Below, in pieces: positions 54,401 through 62,519 of a DNA stretch of 64,000 nucleotides (position 1 is the stretch's first letter; each line of letters opens with the position of its first letter). Both the position numbers and the translations under genes were made by a program. The DNA lies in contig CAJUSI010000009.1 of the NCBI GenBank assembly GCA_910589035.1, forward strand, positions 83,831 to 147,830, read 5' to 3'. The notes beneath the pieces are model-generated. The model was not told the DNA's origin. It saw only the letters and a list, made by a program, of their open reading frames with translations, and searched no databases. The DNA is from an uncultured Acetatifactor sp. Its GTDB lineage: Bacteria; Bacillota; Clostridia; Lachnospirales; Lachnospiraceae.

Positions 54401-55357
54401 AACGAGGAGACAGGAGAGACCAAGGCCTATCTGATTCCCTACGGTTCCCGTATCAAGGTGATGGACGGACAGGTGCTGGAGGCCGGCGACGAGCTGACAG
54501 AAGGAAGCGTGAACCCTCACGACCTGCTGAAGATCAAGGGAATCCGTGCCGTGCAGGACTATATGCTCAGAGAGGTACAGAGAGTATACCGTCTCCAGGG
54601 CGTGGATATTGCGGATAAGCATATTGAAGTGATTGTGCGTCAGATGCTGAAAAAGGTCAGGATTGAGAACAGCGGGGATACGGATTTCCTGCCCGGAACG
54701 CTGGTGGATTTCCTGGAATACGAAGACATGAACGAAAGGCTGACTGCGGAGGAGAAGGAGCCGGCAGACGGCAGGCAGGTGCTCCTGGGAATCACCAAGG
54801 CGGCCCTGGCCACCAATTCCTTCCTGTCGGCGGCATCCTTCCAGGAGACCACGAAGGTGCTGACGGAAGCCGCCATCAAGGGCAAGATAGATAACCTGAT
54901 CGGTCTGAAGGAAAACGTGATTATCGGTAAGCTGATTCCTGTGGGTACCGGTATGAAGAGATATCGCAATACCAGATTGAGCACGGACGAGATGCAGACC
55001 GTTTCCTATGATGAGCTGGAGGATGCGGAGACGGAAGAAGTGGACGGAAGCGTTCAGACCGGCGATGCTGATTTGACGGGAGAGACCGGTGATATGGATC
55101 TGCAGGAGGGAAGCGACGGCGCGGAAGATGCCGAAGGCTCCGGCTGGGCAGAGGAAGCCGACGGCATGGATTCGTCTGACGATGCGGACTGGACGGAAGA
55201 AGACGAAGGAACCGATCTGCCGGAGGAGGAAAACGCGGCCGACGACGGAGACTGGGCAGAGGAATCCGACGATGCGGATGCGGCGGAAATGACCGTGGAA
55301 GCGGACGTGGACGATTGGGAAGACGGGAGACCAATGTTGTACGACGAAGTTGACTAA
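51437..55357 (+). CDS. rpoC: RNA polymerase beta' subunit
   Basis: A 1306-residue protein. The zinc site near the start (CHCGKYKKIRYKGVICDRCG) and the catalytic NADFDGDQMAVH are intact, as is GEPGTQLTMRTFHTGG. The last 115 residues (55010-55354) form a very acidic, low-complexity tail rich in Asp, Glu, Ala and Gly that is not part of the usual core. The start is ATG 51437 behind GAAGGGAG; a GTG at 51428 lies within that site. Confidence 0.96.
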   Translation: MSETKNEATAYQPMTFDAIKIGLASPDKIREWSHGEVTKPETINYRTLKPERDGLFCERIFGPNKDWECHCGKYKKIRYKGVICDRCGVEVTKASVRRERMGHIELAAPVSHIWYFKGIPSRMGLILDLSPRVLEKVLYFASYIVLDAGESGLDYKQILSEKEYQDAREQFGNKFRVGMGAEAVKELLQAIDLDTEAAELRSELKDSSGQKRARIIKRLEVIEAFRESGNMPDWMIMDVIPVIPPDIRPMVQLDGGRFATSDLNDLYRRIINRNNRLKRLLELGAPDIIVRNEKRMLQEAVDALIDNGRRGRPVTGPGNRALKSLSDMLKGKTGRFRQNLLGKRVDYSGRSVIVVGPELKIYQCGLPKEMAIELFKPFVMKELVAKGISQNIKNAKKLVDKMDEQVWDVLEEVIKEHPVMLNRAPTLHRLGIQAFEPILVEGKAIKLHPLVCTAFNADFDGDQMAVHLPLSVEAQAECRFLLLSPNNLLKPSDGGPVAVPSQDMVLGIYYLTQERPGALGEGKFFRNVNEAILAYENKYLTLHSRITVRMSKRNAEGEMVTGNVESTLGRFIFNEILPQDLGFVDRSKPENFLKLEVDFHVNRGGLKQILGSVINIHGASRTAEVLDDVKAIGYKYSTRAAMTVSISDMTVPASKPEMLAQAQSTVDKISANFRRGLITEEERYRAVVETWNETDKELTQVLLDGLDKYNNIFMMADSGARGSNQQIKQLAGMRGLMADTTGRTIELPIKSNFREGLDVLEYFMSAHGARKGLSDTALRTADSGYLTRRMVDVSQELSIREVDCCEDRTEIPGMTVRAFMDGKETIESLKDRITGRYTCEDIYDGNGEIIVKHNHMITPSRAARILSTGVNEKGEPIEAVKIRTILTCRSHVGICAKCYGANMATGEPVQVGEAVGIIAAQSIGEPGTQLTMRTFHTGGVAGDDITQGLPRVEELFEARKPKGLAIIAEFGGKAELRDTKKKREVVISNEETGETKAYLIPYGSRIKVMDGQVLEAGDELTEGSVNPHDLLKIKGIRAVQDYMLREVQRVYRLQGVDIADKHIEVIVRQMLKKVRIENSGDTDFLPGTLVDFLEYEDMNERLTAEEKEPADGRQVLLGITKAALATNSFLSAASFQETTKVLTEAAIKGKIDNLIGLKENVIIGKLIPVGTGMKRYRNTRLSTDEMQTVSYDELEDAETEEVDGSVQTGDADLTGETGDMDLQEGSDGAEDAEGSGWAEEADGMDSSDDADWTEEDEGTDLPEEENAADDGDWAEESDDADAAEMTVEADVDDWEDGRPMLYDEVD

Positions 55358-55375
55358 AGTGCAGACAGAGAGAGT

Positions 55376-55413
55376 AAAAGGGTGTGGCTGAAAAGGACAA
55401 CACCCTTTTGCTT
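55376..55413 (+). terminator. Terminator after rpoC
   Basis: AAAAGGGTGT (55376-55385) pairs with ACACCCTTTT (55400-55409), 10 bp, with the T-run inside the stem end and more T after it. Confidence 0.8.
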
Positions 55414-55519
55414 TCCTTCAGGACAGCGGCGGAAGCCTGATATATGGTCATTTAAAGGCGTTTCACAGAAAAAAGATGCCGGGAATTCACGGCTTGAGGA
55501 AAGGTATGGTATATAATAT

Positions 55520-56377
55520 ATGAAAATTCTGGTGACGGGAGTGAAGGGGCAGCTGGGGCATGATGTGGTAAAGGAGCTGGAAAAGCGCGGCATTGAGGCC
55601 GTGGGCGTGGACATTGAGGAGATGGATATCACGGAGGCCGAAAGTGTGGACCGGGTGATAAAGGAGGTGTCCCCGGACGCCGTCATCCACTGCGCCGCCT
55701 ATACCGCGGTGGACGCCGCGGAGGAGAACGAGGCGCTCTGCCGCAGGGTAAATGCGGACGGACCGCGGAATATCGCCAGGGTTTGCAAAGAACTTGATAT
55801 TAAGATGATTCAGATCAGCACGGATTATGTATTCGGCGGCGAGGGCACTCATTTCTGGAAGCCGGAGGATGTCTGCGCTCCCCAGAGCGTATACGGAAGA
55901 ACCAAATATGAGGGGGAGCTGGCGGTGCGGGAGATTCTGGACAAGTATTTCATCGTCCGTATCGCCTGGGTGTTCGGCATTAACGGCAGGAATTTTGTGA
56001 GAACCATGGTGAACCTAGGCAAAACGCACGATACTGTCAGGGTGGTGAACGACCAGTTCGGCTCCCCCGCCTACACCTATGATCTGGCCGGGCTTCTGGC
56101 GGACATGGTGCTGACGGACAGATACGGCATCTACCATGCCACCAACGAGGGAACCTGCTCCTGGTATGAGTTCGCCTGCGCTATTTTTGAAGAAGCGGGA
56201 CTGAAGGTAAAGGTAGTGCCGGTGACCACTGCGGAATACGGTGCCAAGGCGAAGCGGCCGGCCAACAGCCGCATGGACAATGGAAGGCTGGAGGAGAGCG
56301 GGTTTGAGAGGCTTCCCTCCTGGCAGGATGCCCTGAAGAGATATGTGACCCAGCTGAGGGAGGAGAATCTGATATAG
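55520..56377 (+). CDS. rfbD: dTDP-4-dehydrorhamnose reductase-like (RmlD/RfbD)
   Basis: A 285-residue SDR protein. MKILVTGVKGQLGHDVVKEL binds the cofactor, AVIHCAAYTAVDAAE is the RmlD hallmark, ISTDYVFGG has the catalytic Thr, and VYGRTKYEGE the Tyr-Lys pair. It reduces dTDP-4-keto-rhamnose to dTDP-L-rhamnose in cell-wall polysaccharide synthesis. The rest of the rml set is not in the window. The start is set by the family; the nearest ribosome site, GGAAAGG, is rather far (15 bases). Confidence 0.87.
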   Translation: MKILVTGVKGQLGHDVVKELEKRGIEAVGVDIEEMDITEAESVDRVIKEVSPDAVIHCAAYTAVDAAEENEALCRRVNADGPRNIARVCKELDIKMIQISTDYVFGGEGTHFWKPEDVCAPQSVYGRTKYEGELAVREILDKYFIVRIAWVFGINGRNFVRTMVNLGKTHDTVRVVNDQFGSPAYTYDLAGLLADMVLTDRYGIYHATNEGTCSWYEFACAIFEEAGLKVKVVPVTTAEYGAKAKRPANSRMDNGRLEESGFERLPSWQDALKRYVTQLREENLI

Positions 56378-56425
56378 ATTCTAAAAACGGACCTCCATAG
56401 CCGGGCCGGGGAGGCGCTGGAGAAT

Positions 56426-57166
56426 ATGTTGCTGAAAATTGGAATCTGTGAGGACGATCCCACCCAGAGGAGGAACCTGGAGCGAATGATTAAAAGCTGG
56501 GGAGAGGAAAAAGGGCATAAGGTATGCCTTTCTTCCTATGAGAACAGCGAGGCCTTTCTATGGGACTGGTCCTCCGGGATGGATTTTGACCTGATCCTTC
56601 TGGACATCGACCTGGGGCCGGGAGGGAATGGAATGGAGCTTGCCCGCCGCATCCGGGGCAGGGACGGGCGGGCTGCGATCCTGTTTGTCACGGGGCTGGC
56701 GGAATATATGAGCCAGGGATATGATGTCCGGGCGTGCCATTTTCTGGTAAAGCCCCTGGAGGAGAAAAAGCTGTACGGGGCGCTGGAGAAAGCGGTGGCG
56801 GAAACGGAGAAAAAGGAAGCGTATCTGCTGTTGGAGGAGGAGACGGGAGCCGAGAGGATTCCCGTGAGCAGGATTCTTTATGGGGAAGCCTTCTCCCATC
56901 GGATCGCACTCTGGCTGGCGCCGGAGAGGGAGGGAGAGGAGCCGGTCTGCAGAGAGACAGGAATGTGCCTGGGGGATCTGGAGGAGCTGCTGCCTTCGTC
57001 GGAATTTTTCCGTTGCCACCGCTCCTATCTGGTGCATCTGCCCTATATCCGCAGGATTGAGCGGGTGCAGGCGTTTCTGGACTGGGGGGCCGTCGTTCCG
57101 GTGAGCAGGGGAAAGCGGGCGGAGCTTTACCGGGCTTTTGTGGGATATTTTAAAGGAAATATCTAG
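56426..57166 (+). CDS. LytTR-family response regulator (AgrA-like)
   Basis: A 246-residue two-domain regulator. The receiver domain has ICEDDPTQRR, the phospho-acceptor Asp in LILLDIDLGPGGNG near residue 57, and FLVKPLEEKKL. The C-terminal LytTR DNA-binding domain ends with FFRCHRSYLVHLPYIRRI and VPVSRGKRAEL. Such regulators pair with GHKL kinases, and one follows directly. It starts 48 bases after rfbD. Its stop lies at the edge of a repeat copy. Confidence 0.87.
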   Translation: MLLKIGICEDDPTQRRNLERMIKSWGEEKGHKVCLSSYENSEAFLWDWSSGMDFDLILLDIDLGPGGNGMELARRIRGRDGRAAILFVTGLAEYMSQGYDVRACHFLVKPLEEKKLYGALEKAVAETEKKEAYLLLEEETGAERIPVSRILYGEAFSHRIALWLAPEREGEEPVCRETGMCLGDLEELLPSSEFFRCHRSYLVHLPYIRRIERVQAFLDWGAVVPVSRGKRAELYRAFVGYFKGNI

Positions 57167-57167
57167 A

Positions 57168-57211
57168 GAGCGTGTTTGGAAACTGCTTTCTGCCAGATGT
57201 GCGTCACAATT
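57168..57211 (+). repeat. Copy A of a MITE-like repeat, at the front of the histidine kinase
   Basis: The 44 bases beginning GAGCGTGTTTGGAAA match the reverse complement of 58272-58315 at 41 positions, with an unbroken 28-base core. It starts 2 bases after the regulator's stop codon. Confidence 0.75.
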
Positions 57212-57250
57212 CAGAATACGGCGGAGAGGAAGGAGGGGCGGGATAGAAGC

Positions 57251-57913
57251 ATGTTTTTACGGAACTGCCGGTATTTCGCCGGAAGGAGGCGCGGCGAACA
57301 GTGCCTCCAGACAGAAAAGTATTATGAGGAAGTCCGGACGATGTACCTGGAGATGCGGGCCTGGAGACATGATTACAAAAATCATCTGCAGGTGATGAAA
57401 GCTCATCTGGATATGGGAGAGTATCAGGAGCTGGCCGATTATATGCTGCGTCTGGACGAGGAACTGACACGGATCGACAAGGTGATCAAGACAGGGAGCC
57501 TGAGACTGGACGCCATTCTGAACAGCAAGATCGCCCTGGCGAAGGCAAAGCAGATTCAGGTGAATGTGAAGGTGATTCTGCCTCCTCATATTTCTGTGTC
57601 AGACTATGACCTCTGTGTACTTTTGGGGAACCTTCTGGACAATGCCATCGAGGGCTGCGAGAGCCAGAAGGAGGGGGAGCTGCGCTTCCTGCGCATTTAT
57701 ATCGGGGCGTTCAGAGAGCAGCTCTACCTGTGTGTGAGCAATTCCCACGCTACGGAAATGAACCGGGAGGGGAAACGATACCGTTCCACCAAGGCCTCTC
57801 ACAGGGGGCTTGGAACCTACAGTATTGACAGTATCGCCGCCAGATATCAGGGCTGTGTGAACCGGCAGAACGACGAGAGCGTCTTTGTCACGGAGGTGAT
57901 GCTGCCTCTATGA
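57251..57913 (+). CDS. Shortened GHKL sensor histidine kinase (AgrC-like), no sensor domain
   Basis: A 220-residue protein. It contains the dimerisation/phospho-acceptor His in MRAWRHDYKNHLQVM and the ATP site LLGNLLDNAIEGCE and HRGLGTYSIDSI. The usual five to seven membrane segments ahead of it are missing. The frame extends upstream to a TTG at 57176 that lies inside repeat copy A, so the sensor part may have been lost with the insertion of this element. ATG 57251 is used, with AAGGAGG about 14 bases before. It may be a cytosolic kinase or a decayed one; it pairs with the regulator upstream. Confidence 0.72.
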   Translation: MFLRNCRYFAGRRRGEQCLQTEKYYEEVRTMYLEMRAWRHDYKNHLQVMKAHLDMGEYQELADYMLRLDEELTRIDKVIKTGSLRLDAILNSKIALAKAKQIQVNVKVILPPHISVSDYDLCVLLGNLLDNAIEGCESQKEGELRFLRIYIGAFREQLYLCVSNSHATEMNREGKRYRSTKASHRGLGTYSIDSIAARYQGCVNRQNDESVFVTEVMLPL

Positions 57914-58003
57914 GGACGAGGTTCTTTGCGGACAGTTTCCGGACAGATGTAAGGACATTATGCAATAATAGAATAGACTTGCAGAAAGCTGCATGGTCTT
58001 TGG

Positions 58004-58052
58004 ACAGGGCTGCCATAAGCGAAACGACATCGCTGCGGCAGCCCTGTTTTCT
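58004..58052 (+). terminator. Terminator after the histidine kinase
   Basis: ACAGGGCTGCC (58004-58014) pairs perfectly with GGCAGCCCTGT (58037-58047), with an inner AGCGA/TCGCT stem, then TTTTCTG. It is a strong hairpin ending the two-component operon. Confidence 0.82.
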
Positions 58053-58099
58053 GTTGGAAGAGCCTGGGAACGGCAGGCTGTAATTCACGTTTTCACACA

Positions 58100-58206
58100 T
58101 ACCATTCGGGTAAAAATCCACAAAAAACAAAAATATCAGGTATAATATTGATAATGGCAGGCAGTCGCCGGGGACGGTACAGGCGCAGACAAATCGCAGA
58201 ATGGAA
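58100..58206 (+). repeat. Direct repeat R1, before the ABC exporter pair
   Basis: It starts TACCATTCGGGTAAA, is A-rich, has a TATAAT near 58141, and ends CGCAGAATGGAACT. It aligns with 62232-62312 over its full length apart from an extra 20 or so bases in R1. It may contribute a promoter to the exporter genes. Confidence 0.6.
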
Positions 58207-58209
58207 CTA

Positions 58210-58316
58210 GAGCGTATTTGAAAATTCATTCCCGCCATCTGCACGCCTCAATTTGCGGTATCTTTGGGTCAAATTGTGACGCACATCTGGCAGAAAGCAA
58301 TTTTCAAACACACTCT
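58210..58316. mobile_element. MITE-like imperfect palindrome (copies B and C)
   Basis: Copy B (58210-58256) and copy C (58269-58316, reverse orientation) pair as a long imperfect hairpin with a 12-base centre. The ends read GAGCGTATTTGAAAATT and its near complement. Copy C is almost identical to copy A at 57168. No transposase frame is present, so it would be a non-autonomous element. It touches the start region of the first exporter gene. Confidence 0.6.
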
Positions 58317-58344
58317 AAGGGATATGGGGTTGAAAGAAGGAAAG

Positions 58345-60342
58345 ATGGAAGCAGGGACAAAAGTAAGGACTAAAATGAAGAAGCAGTCAGGACCGGAAGA
58401 AAAGACGGAAAGAAAGGCGAAAGCGGGTAAGGGGGGCCACAGTCTCCTGAGTAATTACTGGTATCTCTACAAAGGATTTTTTAAGAACAGCCGGTGGAAT
58501 ATCCTGTTTGTTGCCATGATCCTTATCGGGGGCGTGGTTTCCACCTATTTGGGGCTGTTTATCCCCAAAACGGCGGTGGCCCTGGTGACGGGGAAGGTTT
58601 CGGCTGGGAGGCTGGTGGGCACGCTGCTTGGGTTGGAACTGGTATTCTATCTGTTCTGGCAGAGCCAGTCCATCGGATATCAGCTGATCAGCAATCCCGG
58701 ACTGAAATACCGGCATGTGCTGGAGGAGCGGATTCTGGAGAAAATCTGCAGCACTCCCTACAGCAACCTGGAGGATTCCGGGTATAAAAAGAAGATCAGC
58801 CAGGCGCAGCACCTGTATCTGCATTGGGACAGGGACGCAAGAATGTGCATTTGGAGTTCCCTTTATTTGATACATCTGCTGATTACGGTTCCAATCACAT
58901 CCGGATTGCTGATCACGCTCCACCCCGCTGTGATCCTGGTGATGGCGGCGGGAACCTGGCTGCAGTATCAGGCGGGGAAACGCACCGTTGCCTGGGAGAA
59001 GAAGCACAGGGACGCCTGGATTCCTCTGGAGAGGAAGAGCAGCTATATCTCCGAAAAGATGGGAAACTTCTCCTATGTGAAGGATCTGCGGCTGTATGCG
59101 GCGGACAGCTGGCTCCTGCCCAAGTACAAGGGGCTGCTGGGGGAACGCAGGAAGTGGAAGAGGAAGCAGCGGATCCAGGAGGCGTCCATGGGACTCCTGG
59201 GAAAGTTCGTTGAAATGGTAAAACAGGCGTTTGTGTACGGCTTTCTGATCTGGAAAGTGTTGGAAGGGCAGGTGGGACCGGACAATTTTGTCCTGTATGT
59301 GGGACTGGCTCTGAGCCTGAGCGATACCCTGTCCAGTGTAACGGGGGCGCTGAAGGGCGTTCGGGAAAACGAATTGTCCATTGCGGATTACCGTGAAATG
59401 ATGGAGCTTCCGGACACGCGTGAGGGGCGGGTGTGTGAAGGAGGGGAGAAAAGAGCGGGGAAAGGCGGGACGGAAGCCGGGAAGGACAGCGGCGCAGAGA
59501 GGCCGATACTGCACCGAAAGGCTCCCGAAATCACCTTTTCCCATGTATCCTTTGCCTATCACGGAGCCGGGAAGGAGACTCTGAAGGATGTGGACATTGC
59601 CATCCGGCCGGGGGAGAAGGTCGCCCTGGTGGGGCCAAACGGCGCGGGCAAGACGACCCTGATCAAGCTGCTCTGCGGCATGTATGAGCCTTCGGAAGGG
59701 GAGATCCTGCTGGACGGGGAACCGTCATCCGGGTGGAGCCTGGAGGAATGGTACCGGATGTTCTCCGCGGTATTTCAGGATATCGGGCTGCTTCCCGCCA
59801 CCATTCTGGAAAATGTGGCGGCCTGCACTCCGGAGGAGGCGGACAGGAAGCGGGTGAGGGAATGCCTGGAACAGGCGGGGCTTTTGGAAAAGGTGGAGAG
59901 CCTGCCCCATGGAATGGACACTTATGTGCAGAAAGAAATCTTCAAGGAAGGGGAGAACCTGTCCGGAGGGGAGACGCAAAAGCTCCTTCTGGCCAGGGCC
60001 ATCTATCGGGAGGCACCCATCCTGGTGCTGGATGAGCCTACGGCAGCCCTGGACGCCATTGCGGAAAATGAGCTGTACCAGAGGTATAACGAACTGACCA
60101 GGGGGAGGACATCCCTGTTCATCTCCCACCGCCTGGCAAGCACAAGATTCTGCGACCGGATTCTGATGCTGGAGGAGGGCAGAATCGTGGAGCAGGGAAG
60201 CCATGAAGAATTGATGGAGAAAAAGGGCGCCTATTATCAGATGTTCCAGGTACAGAGCCACTATTATCAGAAGGACAGGGCGGAAGGATTTTCCTCACAG
60301 ATGGATCCGGCATGGGAGGTGAGCGGTTATGTCAGCAACTGA
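58345..60342 (+). CDS. ABC exporter, fused membrane and ATPase domains (first half of a pair)
   Basis: A 665-residue type IV ABC transporter half. A basic N-terminus precedes about six membrane segments (for example ILFVAMILIGGVVSTYLGLF). The ATPase has Walker A GPNGAGKT, signature LSGGETQKLLLARAI, Walker B ILVLDEPTAALD and H-loop FISHR. The start is uncertain: ATG 58345 is taken because GAAGGAAAG precedes it; ATG 58324 or 58375 are possible, and the frame extends into repeat copy C. It overlaps the second half by 14 bases, suggesting a heterodimeric exporter for a peptide or lipid. Confidence 0.82.
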   Translation: MEAGTKVRTKMKKQSGPEEKTERKAKAGKGGHSLLSNYWYLYKGFFKNSRWNILFVAMILIGGVVSTYLGLFIPKTAVALVTGKVSAGRLVGTLLGLELVFYLFWQSQSIGYQLISNPGLKYRHVLEERILEKICSTPYSNLEDSGYKKKISQAQHLYLHWDRDARMCIWSSLYLIHLLITVPITSGLLITLHPAVILVMAAGTWLQYQAGKRTVAWEKKHRDAWIPLERKSSYISEKMGNFSYVKDLRLYAADSWLLPKYKGLLGERRKWKRKQRIQEASMGLLGKFVEMVKQAFVYGFLIWKVLEGQVGPDNFVLYVGLALSLSDTLSSVTGALKGVRENELSIADYREMMELPDTREGRVCEGGEKRAGKGGTEAGKDSGAERPILHRKAPEITFSHVSFAYHGAGKETLKDVDIAIRPGEKVALVGPNGAGKTTLIKLLCGMYEPSEGEILLDGEPSSGWSLEEWYRMFSAVFQDIGLLPATILENVAACTPEEADRKRVRECLEQAGLLEKVESLPHGMDTYVQKEIFKEGENLSGGETQKLLLARAIYREAPILVLDEPTAALDAIAENELYQRYNELTRGRTSLFISHRLASTRFCDRILMLEEGRIVEQGSHEELMEKKGAYYQMFQVQSHYYQKDRAEGFSSQMDPAWEVSGYVSN

Positions 60343-62173
60343 GAAGAAGGAAAAAGGGAAGGTAAGGAAAATCCTGAGGATTTATAAACGCTCCCTGGGG
60401 ATCCTGCACAGGGAATTCGGCGGCTATATGGGAGCGGCGATTCTGAAATGGGTACTGGCGGTCTGCAGCCCCTACTGGTCTATCTGGTTCTCGGCAAGGC
60501 TCCTGGATGAGATATTTGGGGACAGATCCGCCGGGACTCTGGTCCTGTATGCGGCGCTGCTGCTGGGAGGCACTCTGGCACTGGATTTCTGCAGGGAATT
60601 TTTCGGGGTGCTGGCGGATCACAGGAAGTTTGAATTCTCGGAGAAGCAGAATATGATCTTCGCCGAAAAGATGATGGAGCTGGACTACAGCCTGCTGGAG
60701 GAGGAGAAGACCCACATGCTCTTAAGACGGGTTGTGCGGGAGACCTTTAACGACGGGAAAAATCTGGAGACCATACGGAGATGCCTGCCGGAGTTCTTAA
60801 GCAGCCTGGCGGCCATGGGGCTGTCCGTGGCCATGGTATGGGAGCTTCTGCAGCGGACATGGGATTACGGGATTCTCACATTGCTCTTCGTGGCGCTGAC
60901 GGCGCTGGGAATCTGGATCAGCGGAAAATGTGCGGCCTCGGCCAGCAGAGCGGAACTGGACTGCAATCGTTCCATCAGCGAGAACTGTGTCCAGAGGGAC
61001 TGCTACCTGGATTATTTTAACCGGTACGAGAGGGGGAAGGAGATCCGGATCTTCCGGTTCGGCCGTCTGATGATCGACAAACTGCTGGCAACCCATCATT
61101 TTAATGACCGGGCATTGGACAGACGTGCCAGAAAAACCGTCCCCTTATACGGAATTTCCGGGCTTACCCAGGAGGGGACGGTGGCCCTGGCCTACTGCCT
61201 GACAGGCTTCGCGGCCCTTATGGGAAGGATCACGGTGGGCGGCATGACCCAGTACACCCGCAGTATTGATCAATTTATACAGAATTTGCGCTCCTGTTGG
61301 GAAGATGCGGTTACATTGTGGTACAACGCGGATTATCTGGAACGGTATTTCGAATATCTGGATATGCCCAGCCGGATGAAGAAGGGCTGCCTGCCGGTGG
61401 AGAAGCGGGTGGACGGGGAGTACCGGATCGCCTTCGAGCATGTGTCCTTTTGCTACCCGGGCAGCGTGACCTACGCCCTGCGGGATATCAACATGGAATT
61501 TCAGATCGGGGAGAAGATGGCGGTGGTGGGCATGAACGGCAGCGGGAAGTCCACTTTTATCAAGCTCTTATGCCGCCTCTATGACCCCACGGAAGGGGTG
61601 ATCACCCTGAACGGCATCGACATCCGGAGATATAATTATCAGGAGTATTTAAGCCTGTTCTCCGTGGTGTTCCAGGATTTCAAGCTGCTTTCCTTTACCC
61701 TGGGGGAGAATGTGGCGGTGTCGGAGGAATATTCCGGGGAGAGAGTCCGGGACGCCCTGGAGAAGGCGGGGCTGGAAGAATTCCTGCAGCGCCGGGAGAA
61801 TGGTCTGTCAACAGTGCTTTACCGGGATTTCGACAACGACGGAATAGAAGTTTCCGGCGGGGAGGCCCAGAAGATCGCGCTGGCCAGGGCTGTCTGCAAG
61901 GGAGCGCCCTTCGTGCTGCTGGACGAGCCCACGGCGGCGCTGGACCCCAGGGCGGAGTATGAGATTTACAGGCGGTTCAACGACCTAGTGGCGGACCGGA
62001 CCACGGTGTACATTTCCCACCGCATGTCTTCCTGCCGGTTCTGCGGGGATATCGCGGTGTTCCACGAAGGGCGCATGGTGCAGCGGGGCAGCCATGAGTC
62101 GCTGATGGAGGAGAAGGACGGGAAATATTATGAGCTCTGGACGGCCCAGGCCCAGTATTATCAAAAGGAGTAG
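60329..62173 (+). CDS. ABC exporter, fused membrane and ATPase domains (second half of a pair)
   Basis: A 614-residue protein with membrane segments near residues 30-320. The ATPase has Walker A GMNGSGKST, signature VSGGEAQKIALARAV, Walker B FVLLDEPTAALD and YISHRMSS. GGGAGGTGAG precedes the ATG inside the end of the first half. Both ATPase sites look intact. With the agr-like two-component genes upstream, export of a signal or antimicrobial peptide is an attractive but unproven role. Confidence 0.83.
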   Translation: MSATEKKEKGKVRKILRIYKRSLGILHREFGGYMGAAILKWVLAVCSPYWSIWFSARLLDEIFGDRSAGTLVLYAALLLGGTLALDFCREFFGVLADHRKFEFSEKQNMIFAEKMMELDYSLLEEEKTHMLLRRVVRETFNDGKNLETIRRCLPEFLSSLAAMGLSVAMVWELLQRTWDYGILTLLFVALTALGIWISGKCAASASRAELDCNRSISENCVQRDCYLDYFNRYERGKEIRIFRFGRLMIDKLLATHHFNDRALDRRARKTVPLYGISGLTQEGTVALAYCLTGFAALMGRITVGGMTQYTRSIDQFIQNLRSCWEDAVTLWYNADYLERYFEYLDMPSRMKKGCLPVEKRVDGEYRIAFEHVSFCYPGSVTYALRDINMEFQIGEKMAVVGMNGSGKSTFIKLLCRLYDPTEGVITLNGIDIRRYNYQEYLSLFSVVFQDFKLLSFTLGENVAVSEEYSGERVRDALEKAGLEEFLQRRENGLSTVLYRDFDNDGIEVSGGEAQKIALARAVCKGAPFVLLDEPTAALDPRAEYEIYRRFNDLVADRTTVYISHRMSSCRFCGDIAVFHEGRMVQRGSHESLMEEKDGKYYELWTAQAQYYQKE

Positions 62174-62182
62174 ACGGGGCTT

Positions 62183-62217
62183 AACGGTATGGCATAAGAG
62201 CGCTTTGCGATACCGTT
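62183..62217 (+). other. Hairpin just after the exporter pair
   Basis: AACGGTAT (62183-62190) pairs with ATACCGTT (62210-62217). There is no T-run, so termination is doubtful. Confidence 0.4.
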
Positions 62218-62231
62218 CGTGTCCCGGAGCG

Positions 62232-62312
62232 TACCGTTTGGGTAAATAGCAACACAAAAGGAAAAAATAAGGTAAAATAAAGATAGAGGCAGACAATTCG
62301 CAGGGTGGAACT
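62232..62312 (+). repeat. Direct repeat R2, after the ABC exporter pair
   Basis: It starts TACCGTTTGGGTAAA and ends CGCAGGGTGGAACT. It is a diverged copy of R1 (58100-58206) in the same orientation, so the exporter pair is flanked by direct repeats. Confidence 0.6.
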
Positions 62313-62423
62313 CCATACAGGACGGAGTCCTCCAACAGATTATTCTCCCCTGAACGGAGCATGCCGCCATCCTGCGAATTTTGACTGCCCTGTTATTTGC
62401 TTATTTATATTGGAGGTAAAGTA

Positions 62424-62519
62424 ATGAAGTATAAGGTATTGGAAACGCGAGTATCTGAAAAACAGGGGAGGCGGAAGCAGCGCGGAGGGCGGCAGGAAAT
62501 AACGGAAATTAAGCTTTAA
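62424..62519 (+). CDS. Possible 31-aa basic peptide
   Basis: A short frame beginning MKYKVLETRVSEKQGRR with an excellent ribosome site, TGGAGGT, six bases before the ATG. The product is strongly basic and lacks Cys or a clear leader cleavage motif. It lies between repeat R2 and the rpsL promoter. It may be a true small protein, the 5' stump of a lost gene, or a leader peptide; no family is recognised. Confidence 0.4.
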   Translation: MKYKVLETRVSEKQGRRKQRGGRQEITEIKL

